Assembly: GCF_003003125.1 (NCBI RefSeq)
Contig: NZ_PVTZ01000015.1
Span: forward strand, 19,772-83,771
Direction: 5' to 3'
Source of the DNA: Laceyella sediminis
GTDB taxonomy: Bacteria > Bacillota > Bacilli > Thermoactinomycetales > Thermoactinomycetaceae
DNA length: 64,000 nt
The position numbers were made by a program, and so were the translations under genes. A model generated the notes under the pieces. The model searched no databases. It was not told the origin of the DNA and saw only the letters and a list, made by a program, of their open reading frames with translations. This document shows, piece by piece, positions 17,018-26,980 of this stretch. Positions within the stretch are counted from its first letter, which is position 1. The number at the start of each line of letters is the position of its first letter.

Positions 17018-18018
17018 GGCTGTTCATTAGGGAGCATGGCTCGCTCATCGCCTTTACCCTGCTCCAGTGGGTGGCACTGTTGGGGTTGATTTGGCTGGCC
17101 GGTTTTCGGTCGCTTCGCATCTTGGGGTATGTTTGGCTGTTGGGCGTGGTTTCATTTGCCGCTTTCCTCACTCTCTTTTATTTGCGGAGACGTAGTATGT
17201 ATCGGCGCTTGTCCCAATCGCTTGCGTCAATGGAAGAGGCCCTTGTCGATCATCAACCATCCACACCGGCGGCAGAAGCGTTCGCGCAGTTGCTTCATGA
17301 CCAATACCGGATGTACCAAGACCGCTTACATGCTTATGAACAGCGGCAACAACGCCATCTCACCTTTATCAACCAGTGGGTTCACCAGATGAAAACGCCG
17401 CTGTCCGTTGCTGATTTGCTGTTGCAAGAGGAGGAGACGCTAGCGGTGGACAGTGTGCGGGAAGAGTTGGATCGCTTGCGTGCCGGTCTTCAGATGATTT
17501 TGTATACCTCGCGTTTGGAAGCGTTTGAACAAGATTTTCGCATCGAATCCCTGCCGCTGTCCGAGTTGGTGCAACAAGTGATTAAGGAGAACAAACGGCT
17601 ATTTATCAGCAAGCGCGTCTTCCCCCGGTTGACGTTGGCGCCGGAAGCCCAGGTGATGTCTGACGCGAAATGGCTTGGCTTCGTCTTGCAACAGTTGTTG
17701 ACCAATGCGGTGCGGTATTCGAGTGGCCGTAGCGAGCACTTGCACGTGTCTATCCAGCGCGCAGGGGGTGTTTGGGAACTCACCATCAAGGATGAGGGAG
17801 TAGGCATTCCGCCGGCAGACTTGCCGCGTGTGTTCGAGCCGTATTACACAGGAGAAAACGGCAGAAAATACAAGGAATCCACCGGGATGGGGCTTTATCT
17901 GGTCCGGGAAATCTGCCGGAAGCTGGGGCATGCTGTCACGCTCCAATCTCAAGTGGGTGTGGGGACGAAAGTGACAATCACCTTTGGTCGGCGGCAACCT
18001 TACACAAATGTAAGATAG
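17014..18018 (+). CDS. Intramembrane-sensing histidine kinase (BceS-like)
   Basis: A 334-residue kinase. Two membrane helices (about residues 11-30 and 36-57) are joined by only a few outside residues, so it has no sensor domain of its own. The H-box NQWVHQMKTPLS carries H124. HATPase boxes follow: QQLLTNAVRYS, DEGVGIP and GMGLYLV. In Bce systems such kinases read the transport activity of the BceAB-type permease. The last codons overlap a BceR-type operator at 18000-18013. Confidence 0.92.
   Translation: MRLFIREHGSLIAFTLLQWVALLGLIWLAGFRSLRILGYVWLLGVVSFAAFLTLFYLRRRSMYRRLSQSLASMEEALVDHQPSTPAAEAFAQLLHDQYRMYQDRLHAYEQRQQRHLTFINQWVHQMKTPLSVADLLLQEEETLAVDSVREELDRLRAGLQMILYTSRLEAFEQDFRIESLPLSELVQQVIKENKRLFISKRVFPRLTLAPEAQVMSDAKWLGFVLQQLLTNAVRYSSGRSEHLHVSIQRAGGVWELTIKDEGVGIPPADLPRVFEPYYTGENGRKYKESTGMGLYLVREICRKLGHAVTLQSQVGVGTKVTITFGRRQPYTNVR
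18000..18013 (+). promoter_or_regulatory. Candidate BceR-type operator
   Basis: TTACA-CAAA-TGTAA, extended by an outer C/G pair to a perfect 6+6 inverted repeat. It matches the TNACA-N4-TGTAA sequence described for BceR-like regulators. It sits about 90 bases before the ABC ATPase start, inside the 3' end of the kinase gene. This suggests a separate inducible promoter for the transporter pair. Confidence 0.65.
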
Positions 18019-18103
18019 GATTAAGACAGATCCATAGCAAGGCTGCGCAAAACCCATTATTCTGTTTCAAGAGCAAACGGCTTTTGAAAGGGGTTGTGCA
18101 ACG

Positions 18104-18874
18104 ATGGAAATCGTGAAAGTATCAAATCTGAGCAAAACATATGGCGGGAGCATGCCATTCCGCGCCTTGAAAGATATCAACTTATCGATTGACAAAGGTG
18201 AATTCCTCGGGATCATGGGGCCTTCGGGCAGTGGGAAGACCACATTACTCAACATGATCTCGACCATCGACCATCCCAGTTCAGGCGAAGTCTGGATCAA
18301 TGGGCAGAATCCGCATCAGTTGAAGAAAAACCAATTGGCCATGTTTCGGCGCCGAGAACTAGGTTTTGTGTTTCAGGATTTTAATCTGCTGGATACCTTG
18401 ACCTTGGGTGAAAACATTGTCTTGCCGCTAACTTTGGATCGGTGTCCTGTTCCTGAAATGGATCGCAAGTTGGCGGAGATCGCCGCCAAGTTGGGAATCG
18501 ACGCCATTCTGGACAAGCGCACGTATGAAGTGTCGGGCGGCCAGCGGCAACGAGCGGCCATTGCACGCGCGCTCATCCACTCCCCGTCCTTGGTGATGGC
18601 GGACGAACCCACGGGTAATCTTGATTCCAAAGCGTCGCGCGATGTGATGGAGACGCTGGAGCGCCTTAATCGCGATGAAGAAGCGACCATGATGATGGTA
18701 ACGCATGATCCGATGGCGGCTAGCTACTGCGACCGGGTCATTTTCATCAAAGACGGCCAGCTTTACAATGAGATCCACCGCGGTGACAATCGAAAGGTGT
18801 TTTATCAGCAGATTATTGATGTGTTGGCATTGTTGGGAGGGAATGCGCATGAAATTCCATCAGTTCGCGTATAA
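18104..18874 (+). CDS. BceA-like ABC transporter ATPase
   Basis: A 256-residue ATPase of the MacB/LolD/BceA class: Walker A GPSGSGKTT near residue 40, Q-loop FQDFN, signature VSGGQRQR, Walker B LVMADEPTGNLD and the switch His in MMVTHD. It drives the permease at 18849, which it overlaps by 26 bases. Together they detach peptide antibiotics such as bacitracin-like compounds from lipid targets. Which antibiotic is recognised cannot be read from sequence. Confidence 0.93.
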   Translation: MEIVKVSNLSKTYGGSMPFRALKDINLSIDKGEFLGIMGPSGSGKTTLLNMISTIDHPSSGEVWINGQNPHQLKKNQLAMFRRRELGFVFQDFNLLDTLTLGENIVLPLTLDRCPVPEMDRKLAEIAAKLGIDAILDKRTYEVSGGQRQRAAIARALIHSPSLVMADEPTGNLDSKASRDVMETLERLNRDEEATMMMVTHDPMAASYCDRVIFIKDGQLYNEIHRGDNRKVFYQQIIDVLALLGGNAHEIPSVRV

Positions 18875-20741
18875 CAATGTCCGACGCAATATCCGCACGT
18901 ATAGCGCCTATTTGCTGAGTAGCACGTTTGCGGTGATGATTTTCTTCGTTTATGCCATGTTCATTTACCATCCGCAATTGGCAGATGGCTCTGTCAGCCG
19001 GATGGTTAAAATCGGCATGCAGGCGGCGGAATATGTCATATTCGGTTTTTCATTTTTGTTTTTACTTTATTCTGTGGGCGGATTTTTGAAGGCTCGCAAA
19101 AAAGAGTTTGGCTTGTTGGCAATGCTCGGCATGACGCGGATGCAGCTGAACCAACTCGTCTTTCTTGAGAATATGCTGATTGGCCTGTTATCCGTCGGGA
19201 TGGGTGTGATGTTGGGTTTACTGGTGGTGAAAGCTTTCTTTATTTTTGCCGCGTACGCGTTAGAAATGCCGGAGTTGCCATTTTACTGGCCGGCGGATGC
19301 GCTTAAGCTGACCATCTTGTCGTTCTTGTGCATGTTTGTGGTGATTTCGCTGATGACGCTGTTTTTTGTGCGCAATCAGCGGGTGATTGCATTGTTGCAG
19401 GGCGCGAACAAGCCAAAACCGGAACCGAAGGCGTCCATTTTCTTGGCGTTGGTGGCGTTTGCCTGCCTTGCTGGTGCGTATGGTATTGCGCTCACTAAGT
19501 TTTCCAGCGATACCATGTTGCTGATATTGGGATTGGCCATTGTCGGCACGTATTTCTTATTCACGCAATTGAGCGTGTTTGTCATCCGCTGGCTGAAGCG
19601 TCGCCGCAGTTTTTATCAGCGTGGTACCAATTTATTATGGTTGTCTGACTTGGCCTATCGAATGAAAGACAATGCCCGGATGTTGTTTTTGGTGACGATC
19701 GTGTCTGCAGTTGCGTTTACCGCAACAGGTACCTTCCTGTACTTTAAACAACAGGGCCGGATGATGTTGGAAGTAAATCCGTATCCGTTTATTTATGTAT
19801 CAAGCCCCGACAATCCAAAGGCTAACGCCGATTTGGCCCGGATTGACCGTGTATTGGCCCAGGAGCAGGTGCAGGCAGAGAAAATTACCTTTCCGGTTCG
19901 CTATTTCATGCCAACACAAGGGGATAAAAGAGTGGCTATCATCCGCCAGTCTGACTACAACCGCCTGGCTCGTCTGCTTGATCGGGACCCGATACATGTA
20001 CGTGGACAGGCCGGTTGGCTTTTGCGGTCAACAGATGAAAAAAATGATTTGGGAGAAATGAAGCGCATCACCTTCAAAGAAAACGGCAACGTCTTTCACA
20101 TTGATCGGTCGACGGTTGGCACTATCCTGCCTTACTCCCCAGGCGAATTGGTGGTTGCCGACACGACCTTTACCAAATTGGCGAAACCGACCAAACAAGA
20201 AGTATTTACTTTCTACATTGTCGACGAATGGATGGGGCAGGAACCCAAAGCAGGTTCTGTGGAACATCGGGTGAGTGAAAAATTGGTAAGCATGTTTCCT
20301 TTCAGTGTAGAGGCGAAAGGGGAATTGTTGGAGCGGGCGACAGTATATCTGACATTTAAGCAATTTACCAGTGTGTCCATGTTTATCGGGATGTTTATTG
20401 TGTTTATCTTCTTCATGGCAGCAGGTAGTTTCTTGTATTTCCGCCTCTACGCCGACTTGGACCAAGACAGCAAACGGTATCAGGCTATCAGCAAGCTGGG
20501 GTTGACGGAACGTGAGCTGGCAAGAGCCAACACCGTGCAGATGGCGCTGTTGTTCTTCGTTCCCTTTATTGTGGCTGTGGTGCATTCGATCGTTGCGTTG
20601 ATGGCTTTGCAGGAAGATCTGCAAACGCCGGTGATCGGGCCGGCCACAGTCGGCATCGGCTCGTTTTTCTTGTTGCAGTTCGTATATTTCCTGATTGTGC
20701 GGAGCAGTTATTTAAAATCACTGAAACGCGTGTTAAGCTGA
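18849..20741 (+). CDS. BceB-like ABC transporter permease (FtsX family)
   Basis: A 630-residue permease. About ten membrane helices surround one large extracellular domain (roughly residues 300-510, from [14 protein letters not shown] to the next helix at [10 protein letters not shown]). This is the BceB layout, in which the outside domain sets antibiotic specificity and signals to the kinase. FtsX-like segments occur in both halves. The ATG at 18849 is chosen by homology, not the longer frame from 18705. Confidence 0.92.
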   Translation: MKFHQFAYNNVRRNIRTYSAYLLSSTFAVMIFFVYAMFIYHPQLADGSVSRMVKIGMQAAEYVIFGFSFLFLLYSVGGFLKARKKEFGLLAMLGMTRMQLNQLVFLENMLIGLLSVGMGVMLGLLVVKAFFIFAAYALEMPELPFYWPADALKLTILSFLCMFVVISLMTLFFVRNQRVIALLQGANKPKPEPKASIFLALVAFACLAGAYGIALTKFSSDTMLLILGLAIVGTYFLFTQLSVFVIRWLKRRRSFYQRGTNLLWLSDLAYRMKDNARMLFLVTIVSAVAFTATGTFLYFKQQGRMMLEVNPYPFIYVSSPDNPKANADLARIDRVLAQEQVQAEKITFPVRYFMPTQGDKRVAIIRQSDYNRLARLLDRDPIHVRGQAGWLLRSTDEKNDLGEMKRITFKENGNVFHIDRSTVGTILPYSPGELVVADTTFTKLAKPTKQEVFTFYIVDEWMGQEPKAGSVEHRVSEKLVSMFPFSVEAKGELLERATVYLTFKQFTSVSMFIGMFIVFIFFMAAGSFLYFRLYADLDQDSKRYQAISKLGLTERELARANTVQMALLFFVPFIVAVVHSIVALMALQEDLQTPVIGPATVGIGSFFLLQFVYFLIVRSSYLKSLKRVLS

Positions 20742-20823
20742 TGTGTCTGTTGTTTCTCTCAAGATTTGTGGCGGAATGGGCCATACTATAGTCAGAATTA
20801 GCCACAATGAAAGAGGGATGGAA

Positions 20824-21264
20824 ATGACGACGCAAGCAGTATATGACGTGCTAAACAAACAGGTTGCCAATTGGTCGGTGCTTTATGTCAAATTGCACAA
20901 TTACCATTGGTTTGTCAAAGGGGATCAGTTCTTCGAACTGCATGAGAAGTTCGAGGAGTATTATACGGAGGCGGCCGGTTATATCGACGAGTTGGCCGAG
21001 CGCTTGCTGGCGATCGGCGGAAAACCGGTCGCCACGATGAAAGAATATCTCAGCTTAGCTTCCATCACGGAAGGGACGGGCAATGAAACCGCTGAGCAAA
21101 TGGTGAATAACCTGATCACCGACTTTAACACCTTGGTGGATGAATTGAAACAAGGCATCGATATCGCGGATCAAGCCGGTGATGAATCTACTGCTGATAT
21201 GTTGACGCACATTCGCACCAGCTTGGAAAAACATCTCTGGATGTTGAATGCATATATGGCATAA
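20824..21264 (+). CDS. dps: Dps family DNA-protecting ferritin
   Basis: A 146-residue four-helix protein with the Dps ferroxidase ligands between subunits: [10 protein letters not shown] (His) and [35 protein letters not shown] D/E residues. Dps dodecamers oxidise Fe2+ with H2O2 and protect DNA in stress or sporulation. The ATG at 20824 suits AGAGGG best; 20818 abuts it. No clear PerR box was seen upstream. Confidence 0.92.
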   Translation: MTTQAVYDVLNKQVANWSVLYVKLHNYHWFVKGDQFFELHEKFEEYYTEAAGYIDELAERLLAIGGKPVATMKEYLSLASITEGTGNETAEQMVNNLITDFNTLVDELKQGIDIADQAGDESTADMLTHIRTSLEKHLWMLNAYMA

Positions 21265-21292
21265 CTGATGTGGTAGCTTGCAATCAAGTGGA

Positions 21293-21348
21293 GCACCAAA
21301 TGCAATCCAGCCCCTCTGTTTTAAGAGGGGCTGGATTGCGTTTGGTGC
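21293..21348. terminator. Very long hairpin after dps
   Basis: Arms of 25 bases (21293-21317 and 21324-21348) pair with a single mismatch around a 6-base loop. No T-run follows, so classic termination is uncertain. It could serve both dps and the convergent small gene at 21374, or protect mRNA ends. Confidence 0.6.
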
Positions 21349-21373
21349 AGTGGGATGAAAGAAATGCAAAGGT

Positions 21374-21505
21374 TTAATGGAGAATGGAGAGCAAAATCGC
21401 CAGTAAACTCGACGGTTGGTTTTGTTCGCTTTCGATGACGAAAGATAGACTCACCGCCAACATGGCAAACATGATGAGGCTATAGATGAGCAATATTTTT
21501 TTCAA
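21374..21505 (-). CDS. Small 43-residue membrane protein
   Basis: TTG start with GGAGGG 7 bases upstream and an extended -10 (TGATATAAT on the minus strand, 21551-21559) about 45 bases further. The peptide starts KKILLIYSLIMFAMLAVSLSF, one hydrophobic helix after two lysines, then a polar ESEQNQPSS stretch and a second hydrophobic end. It could be a membrane peptide or an exported propeptide. No family recognised. Confidence 0.55.
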   Translation of the reverse strand: MKKILLIYSLIMFAMLAVSLSFVIESEQNQPSSLLAILLSILH

Positions 21506-21559
21506 TGAAGAACCCTCCAAGATGATTGGCACAGATCAATATTCACCCATATTATATCA

Positions 21560-21867
21560 CCCGATGCTTGTTGTTTTTAGTTGGAGAAGCGTCGCCATTT
21601 AAAATTTTTAAGTTGAGATCTCTTTCAACAATGGCGTATAAAAAAGCGTTGACTGTTGCGTCGCTGTTTGGCATGAAAAGCAATGCACTCTATTTTTTGA
21701 TACCGCCCATACTCAGATCGCCCCTTTCTGTGTAAAAATGAGGGTAAGCAGTTATTCTGAAAGCCATCGAAACGGAACACATTCTATGGTTCAGTTGCCG
21801 GTTGATGCCGATGGCAGGCTTTGATTGCATCCGCCGGCTAGACGAAGAGTAAGGGAGAGAAGGGCTT
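21560..21867. other. Intergenic region before the M16 protease gene
   Basis: No supported gene. The plus frame at 21526-21735 lacks a ribosome site and looks accidental. No hairpin or riboswitch recognised. Confidence 0.4.
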
Positions 21868-24804
21868 ATGACGGCAAAAAACTGGAAAAAGGGCGCACGT
21901 TTGCACGGTTTTGTCCTGCGCGATGAACAAAGGGTGGAAGCAATCGATGCCACTGCTAGGCTGTTTGAGCATGAAAAGACAGGTGCGAAGCTGTTGCAAT
22001 TGGCGAATAGAGATCCCAACAAGGTGTTTGCAGTCAGTTTTAAAACATTGCCACAAGACGATACAGGGTTGACGCATATTTTGGAGCATTCCGTCTTGTG
22101 CGGTTCCCGTAAATATCCGGTGAAGCAACCATTCAAAGAGATGTTGAAAGGATCGTTGTCCACTTATCTCAATGCCTTGACTTTCTCAGACAAAACAGTG
22201 TATCCGGTGGCCAGCCGCAATTGGCGAGATTTTCTCAACTTGGTTTCGGTGTATGTGGATGCCGTGTTTTTTCCGAAGATTCATGAGACGCCGGAAATCT
22301 TCTTACAGGAGGGATGGCATTACGCGTTATCTGCACCGTCTGATCCGTTGACGATCAGCGGCGTCGTATACAATGAGATGAAAGGGGTTTATTCCTCCCC
22401 TGATTCGTTGTTGGGACGGACGGCCAAAATCATCATGTATCCGGACACCCCTTACGGGTTTGATTCAGGAGGGAACCCGGACCGCATTCCTGATCTCTCA
22501 TTATCACAATTTTTGATGTACCACCGCACCCATTACCATCCATCCAACAGTTATTTTTATTTGTATGGCGACGGTGAACTGGAGGAAGTGTTGCGATTGT
22601 TGCAAGAAGAAGCGCTCGCATCCTTTGAGAAACAAGTATTGACCCACCGTTCGTTGGTGCAACCGCCCTTTTCGTCTCCAGTGGTGAAAACGGTCGCCTA
22701 TCCGGCGGCGAGCACCGCGGGGCGAACCATGTACAGCGCTTCCTATGCGGTCGGCGAAGCGACAGACCCCCTCCAGATGCTGATGCTGACCCTGATGGCG
22801 TATGTACTTTTTCACAGTCCGGCGTCTCCACTGAAGCAAGCACTGTTGGATGCTGGCGTGGGCAAAGTGGTATCCGGACAGATCGATCCCTCCATGCGCA
22901 AGCCGATGTTCAGCGTGTTTGTAAAACATGCGGAGTCAGGGGCGTTGGATCTTTTCCGCCGCGTGTTGACGGACACACTGCGCCGGTTGGCGGAGGGCGG
23001 CATCGATCCCGACTTGCTACATGCGGGTATCAACTGGCTGGAAGTGACGTTAAGGGAGCCGGATCAAGGTTGCCCGGCTGGACTCACTTATTTATTCAAA
23101 GTGATGAGCAGTTGGTTGCACGGCGGTGATCCGTTGGCCCATTTGCGCCATGATAAGACACTTTCGGCCTTGCGTGCTCATGTGCAAAAAGGTGGCGGTG
23201 AACAATGGATTCAAATGAACTTGTTGGATAACAATCATGCTGCGTTCTTGACGTTGGAGCCCAGTGTGACACTGGCAGAAGAGAGGGAGCGGCAACACAG
23301 GCAGAAGCTTGCACGGATCAAAGATACTTTGTCGGCGGCGGATATCAAGCGGCTAATCGAGCAAACCCAGCGGTTGCAAGCGAGGCAGCAGGCGGCCGAT
23401 CCGGCGGAAGCCTTGGCGTGCTTGCCCTTATTGAGTTTGAATGAACTCCCGGCTCATCCGGAGCCCATCCCGCTGGAGCAAACCGCTGTGCAAGGGGTTC
23501 CTGTTTTGTTCACGCCGCATGACACCAAAGGCATCCATTATCTCCAACTCTCGTTTGACACGAAAGCAGTGCCGGAAGAGCATTTCCCCTATATCGCGCT
23601 CTTGGCTTATGTGCTGGGAAAAATGGGCACCAAGCGATACACTTATGGTCAATTGTCCAATGCCGTCCACCTGTTGACTGGCGGTTTGCAATGCAAGGTG
23701 CAAACGTATCAGCAAACGCAATCGGCGCCGAAGGTTGCGACGGTGTTCCACATCAATGTGAAGCTCTTGTCCCACCAATGGCCGGCACTCCCGGATTTGT
23801 TACATGAAATTTTGAGTTTGACCCGCTTTACGGACCAAGGACGCTTGTTGCAATTGATCAGGGAGTTTAAAGCGCAACGGGAGACACTGCTTTTGCGTAG
23901 CGGCCACCAATTTGCAGTAATGCGCCTCGCATCTTCGCTGTCGGACAAAGGGCGGTGCGATGAGCTGTTGCACGGCATCGGTTTGCATCGGTTCTTGAGC
24001 CGGTTGGAACGGGAGTTTGCGCAACGGGCTGACGAAATTGCCAAGCGATTGCAACAGACTGCGCGCTTGATTTTCCGGCGAGACGCGTTGACGGTGCACC
24101 GGGTGGCGGCGGAAGGGGAAATCGGAGAGCACCTGCCGCGTTTTTTGGAACAGTGGGTGCCGACCCTTGGGATGAAGGCGGCTACTCCGCAAGTGCACCG
24201 GCAAGCGCATCGGTTGGTGAACCACAAACAAAACGAGGCATTTTTCGGCCCGGGACGGGTGCAGTATGTCGCCAAGGGAGGCGGGTTGTTCACGGCCGGA
24301 GGACGCTATGAAGGTCGCTGGATGGTGCTAAAAACGTTGTTAGAGACGGAGTATTTGTGGAACCGGATTCGGGTACGGGGAGGGGCGTATGGCGCGATGT
24401 GCAGTTTGAGCCGCACGGGCGCGCTTGCGTTCGTTTCCTATCGAGATCCGAATCTGACAGAGACTTTGCAGGTGTATCAAGAGATTCCGGCTTATTTGCG
24501 GCAGTTGAACCCCAGTCGGGATGAATGGCACCGCCTTTTGATCGGCACTCTCCGTAAGCTTGACCCTGCCCGTTCCGCCAGCCAAAAGGGTGAGGTGGCA
24601 CTGATGCGCCATTTCAGCGGGATCACGGAGGAGATGGTGCGGGAAGAATGGGCGCAGGTGTTGCGGACGAATGTGAATGATGTGCGGGAATTGGCGCCAG
24701 TAGTGGAAGCGGTGTTAAAAGAGGGAGCGGCTTGCGTCATTGGCAGTGAAGGGAAGATTAAGGCCAACGCGGACTTGTTCGACCGGATTGAGCCGCTTAC
24801 TTGA
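21868..24804 (+). CDS. M16C metallopeptidase, PreP/presequence-protease-like
   Basis: A 978-residue insulinase-type protease. The inverted zinc motif H70-ILE-H74 is in LTHILEHSVLCGS, with the distal Glu in GVVYNEMKGVY. The length and LCGSRKYPVKQPFKEMLKGS segment fit the M16C (PreP/Cym1/Hyp) branch, in which two halves form a closed chamber that degrades peptides. There is no signal peptide, so it should act in the cytoplasm. The start follows GGGAGAGAAGGGC. The role in bacteria is general peptide turnover (inference). Confidence 0.9.
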   Translation: MTAKNWKKGARLHGFVLRDEQRVEAIDATARLFEHEKTGAKLLQLANRDPNKVFAVSFKTLPQDDTGLTHILEHSVLCGSRKYPVKQPFKEMLKGSLSTYLNALTFSDKTVYPVASRNWRDFLNLVSVYVDAVFFPKIHETPEIFLQEGWHYALSAPSDPLTISGVVYNEMKGVYSSPDSLLGRTAKIIMYPDTPYGFDSGGNPDRIPDLSLSQFLMYHRTHYHPSNSYFYLYGDGELEEVLRLLQEEALASFEKQVLTHRSLVQPPFSSPVVKTVAYPAASTAGRTMYSASYAVGEATDPLQMLMLTLMAYVLFHSPASPLKQALLDAGVGKVVSGQIDPSMRKPMFSVFVKHAESGALDLFRRVLTDTLRRLAEGGIDPDLLHAGINWLEVTLREPDQGCPAGLTYLFKVMSSWLHGGDPLAHLRHDKTLSALRAHVQKGGGEQWIQMNLLDNNHAAFLTLEPSVTLAEERERQHRQKLARIKDTLSAADIKRLIEQTQRLQARQQAADPAEALACLPLLSLNELPAHPEPIPLEQTAVQGVPVLFTPHDTKGIHYLQLSFDTKAVPEEHFPYIALLAYVLGKMGTKRYTYGQLSNAVHLLTGGLQCKVQTYQQTQSAPKVATVFHINVKLLSHQWPALPDLLHEILSLTRFTDQGRLLQLIREFKAQRETLLLRSGHQFAVMRLASSLSDKGRCDELLHGIGLHRFLSRLEREFAQRADEIAKRLQQTARLIFRRDALTVHRVAAEGEIGEHLPRFLEQWVPTLGMKAATPQVHRQAHRLVNHKQNEAFFGPGRVQYVAKGGGLFTAGGRYEGRWMVLKTLLETEYLWNRIRVRGGAYGAMCSLSRTGALAFVSYRDPNLTETLQVYQEIPAYLRQLNPSRDEWHRLLIGTLRKLDPARSASQKGEVALMRHFSGITEEMVREEWAQVLRTNVNDVRELAPVVEAVLKEGAACVIGSEGKIKANADLFDRIEPLT

Positions 24805-24952
24805 TAGCGGAAAGATCACTCTCATTGAACACGAAAGGACATGATTGTGCCGATTTTGAAAGATTTGTCTTGATAAAATTTGTTATTTTCCTGTAGGGTT
24901 GATGATGGAGGTCGTGGACAAAGGAGTGGAAACAAAAGTGAAAGGTGACAAC

Positions 24953-25883
24953 ATGCCGACGACTCCGGTGCTCCGCATACGAGACTTAACCAAAACCATC
25001 GGTAAACGAACCATCATCGACCACGTTTCGTTTGATGTGAATCCAGGTGAGGTTTTTGGTCTGTTGGGTCCCAACGGAGCGGGAAAAACGACGATCATCC
25101 GCATGATTGTCGGGTTGATGGCCGCGACTGAAGGGGAAGTGTTCATCAACGGAGTCAGTCTACAAAAACAGTTTGAAGAAGCGATTCAACATGTAGGAGC
25201 GATTGTGGAGAATCCGGAGCTGTACAAGTTTATGACCGGGTATCAAAACCTCCTGCATTTTGCCAATATGGTGAAAGGCGTCTCCCCAGAATGGATCGAA
25301 GAAGTGATCGCGTTGGTGAGGCTGGAGGAACGGATTGATGAACCGGTCAAAACGTACTCGCTGGGGATGCGGCAACGATTGGGGTGTGGCGCAAGCGATT
25401 TTGCATCGGCCATCGCTGTTGATTTTGGATGAACCGACCAACGGGCTGGACCCCGCCGGCATTCGCGAGTTGCGCGACTATTTGAGGTGGTTGGCCCAGT
25501 CAGAAGGGATTGCGGTCTTGGTCTCCAGCCACCTATTGTCTGAAATGGAGTTAATGTGTGATCGAGTAGCGATCATTCAGCATGGCCGGTTGATTGATGT
25601 GAAAACAGTGGATGAGTGGGGAACGGAGCAGACAGGCGCCATGCCGGTGGAATTTGAAGTGGACCGTTTGGACCGTGTGGCAGATGTGCTCCGCCTATTG
25701 GGTTGGTCACAACCGTGGACGGAAGCGCCGCGCGGTTTTGTTATAGAATTGGAACGAGCCCAGATCGCCGATCTCAATGCTGCACTGGTGGCCAAAGGTG
25801 TAAAAGTGTATGCCATCAAGGCTCTGGAAAAACGGTTGGAGGACCGTTTCCTGGAGATCACGGGAGGTGAGACGGTTGGGTAA
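24953..25883 (+). pseudogene. ABC transporter ATPase with a one-base frameshift
   Basis: The first half (24953-25384) has Walker A GPNGAGKTT and the signature-like YSLGMRQRLG. The second half, in another frame, continues directly with VAQAILHRPSLLILDEPTNGLDPAGI (Walker B), the switch His in SSHLL and a normal C-terminus. The break is at GGGG (25381-25384); three Gs would restore one frame and a product of about 310 residues. This may be a sequencing error, a real mutation or slippage. AAGGTGA precedes the ATG. It is coupled to the permease at 25876. Confidence 0.85.
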
Positions 25884-26643
25884 GTTTGTACGGCTGGTCA
25901 AAAATGAGTGGCTCAAAGTGTTTGTGCGACCCCGGACTGCGGTCTTGCTGGCAATCCTGATTGCCTTGGTTTTTGGGACAGCCCTGTTTTTGGCATATGT
26001 GGCTTCTGCATCCCAATTTGGTTCCGACCTGTGGGGGTTCGCGTATCAATGTAGTCATCTGCTTATCTTGCCGTTGGTTCTGTCGATGATTGTCGCCGGG
26101 GATATCGTTTCCAGTGAGTTCAATTGGGGAACAATCAAGCTATTGCTCATTCGCCCCGCCAACCGGACCAAAATCTTGTACGCCAAGTATGCGGCCGCGG
26201 TGTTGTTCAGCATGTTTTGCCTTGTCTTATTTTTTGTCGCGAGCTTATTGTTCGGCTTGGTCTTTTTCGGATGGGGTCCCCTCGATCAGATCGGCGGTCA
26301 GATCCTGGCTGAGTATGGATATTATCTGATTGAAACGGTGATGATGGTAACTTTGGCCTTTGCTGTTTCCACCGTCTCCCGAAGCAGTTCGCTGGGAATC
26401 GGCTTGAGCATATTTCTTAAATTCATTGGTATGTTCTTAGTGGGAATCCTCCAGTCATTTGAGATGGAATGGGGTAAATACCTGTTGGCGGCCAATCTGG
26501 ACCTGGGTCAGTATGAGGCGGGACAGCCGATCCCGTTCCCGGGGATGAGCGTCGGTTTTTCCGTCGTCATCTTGGTGCTGCATTTTCTATTGTTTCATGC
26601 AGTGGCTTGGGTGTCTTTCACCAAGCGGGATGTGGCTGTGTAA
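25876..26643 (+). CDS. ABC-2 type permease
   Basis: A 255-residue ABC-2 family membrane protein with six helices. The N-terminus FVRLVKNEWLKVFVRPRTAV and the SEFNWGTIKLLLIRP loop are typical of YxlG/BcrB-like exporters. It pairs with the frameshifted ATPase, overlapping its stop by 8 bases; the start is a TTG after GGGAGGTGA. The substrate is unknown; antibiotic export and lipid handling are both seen in the family. A weak hairpin follows at 26645-26683. Confidence 0.88.
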   Translation: MGKFVRLVKNEWLKVFVRPRTAVLLAILIALVFGTALFLAYVASASQFGSDLWGFAYQCSHLLILPLVLSMIVAGDIVSSEFNWGTIKLLLIRPANRTKILYAKYAAAVLFSMFCLVLFFVASLLFGLVFFGWGPLDQIGGQILAEYGYYLIETVMMVTLAFAVSTVSRSSSLGIGLSIFLKFIGMFLVGILQSFEMEWGKYLLAANLDLGQYEAGQPIPFPGMSVGFSVVILVLHFLLFHAVAWVSFTKRDVAV

Positions 26644-26683
26644 CACAAAACGACTGTTCTCCGAGCAGGGGGATGGTCGTTTG

Positions 26684-26980
26684 TTATGTGACAGGGGAAT
26701 CTTTGTTTTTTCCGAAAAACAAGAAGGAATTTATAGTATTGTTAATCAATTTATAAAAGATATGTTGTTTTTGGGGATGCATGCGGGTGGCCGCGGACAT
26801 CGTTTCAGAGATACTTTGGCGAACATGCCACACCCGTCTACATCATGGATGTGTTGATACAGAGCATTGTAGCGGTTCCAGTCTTTTGTAACAAGGACAA
26901 GCCTAGATTGGGTCAATCGGAGAACCGCCGTAGACGGAAGCCGTGATCGGGCCGGCAACAAGCTTCCGTGGCGTTTCTCT
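26684..26980. other. Intergenic region between the ABC unit and spo0M
   Basis: No supported gene. The minus-strand frame through here is the continuation of a shadow in spo0M. Nothing distinct seen. Confidence 0.4.
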
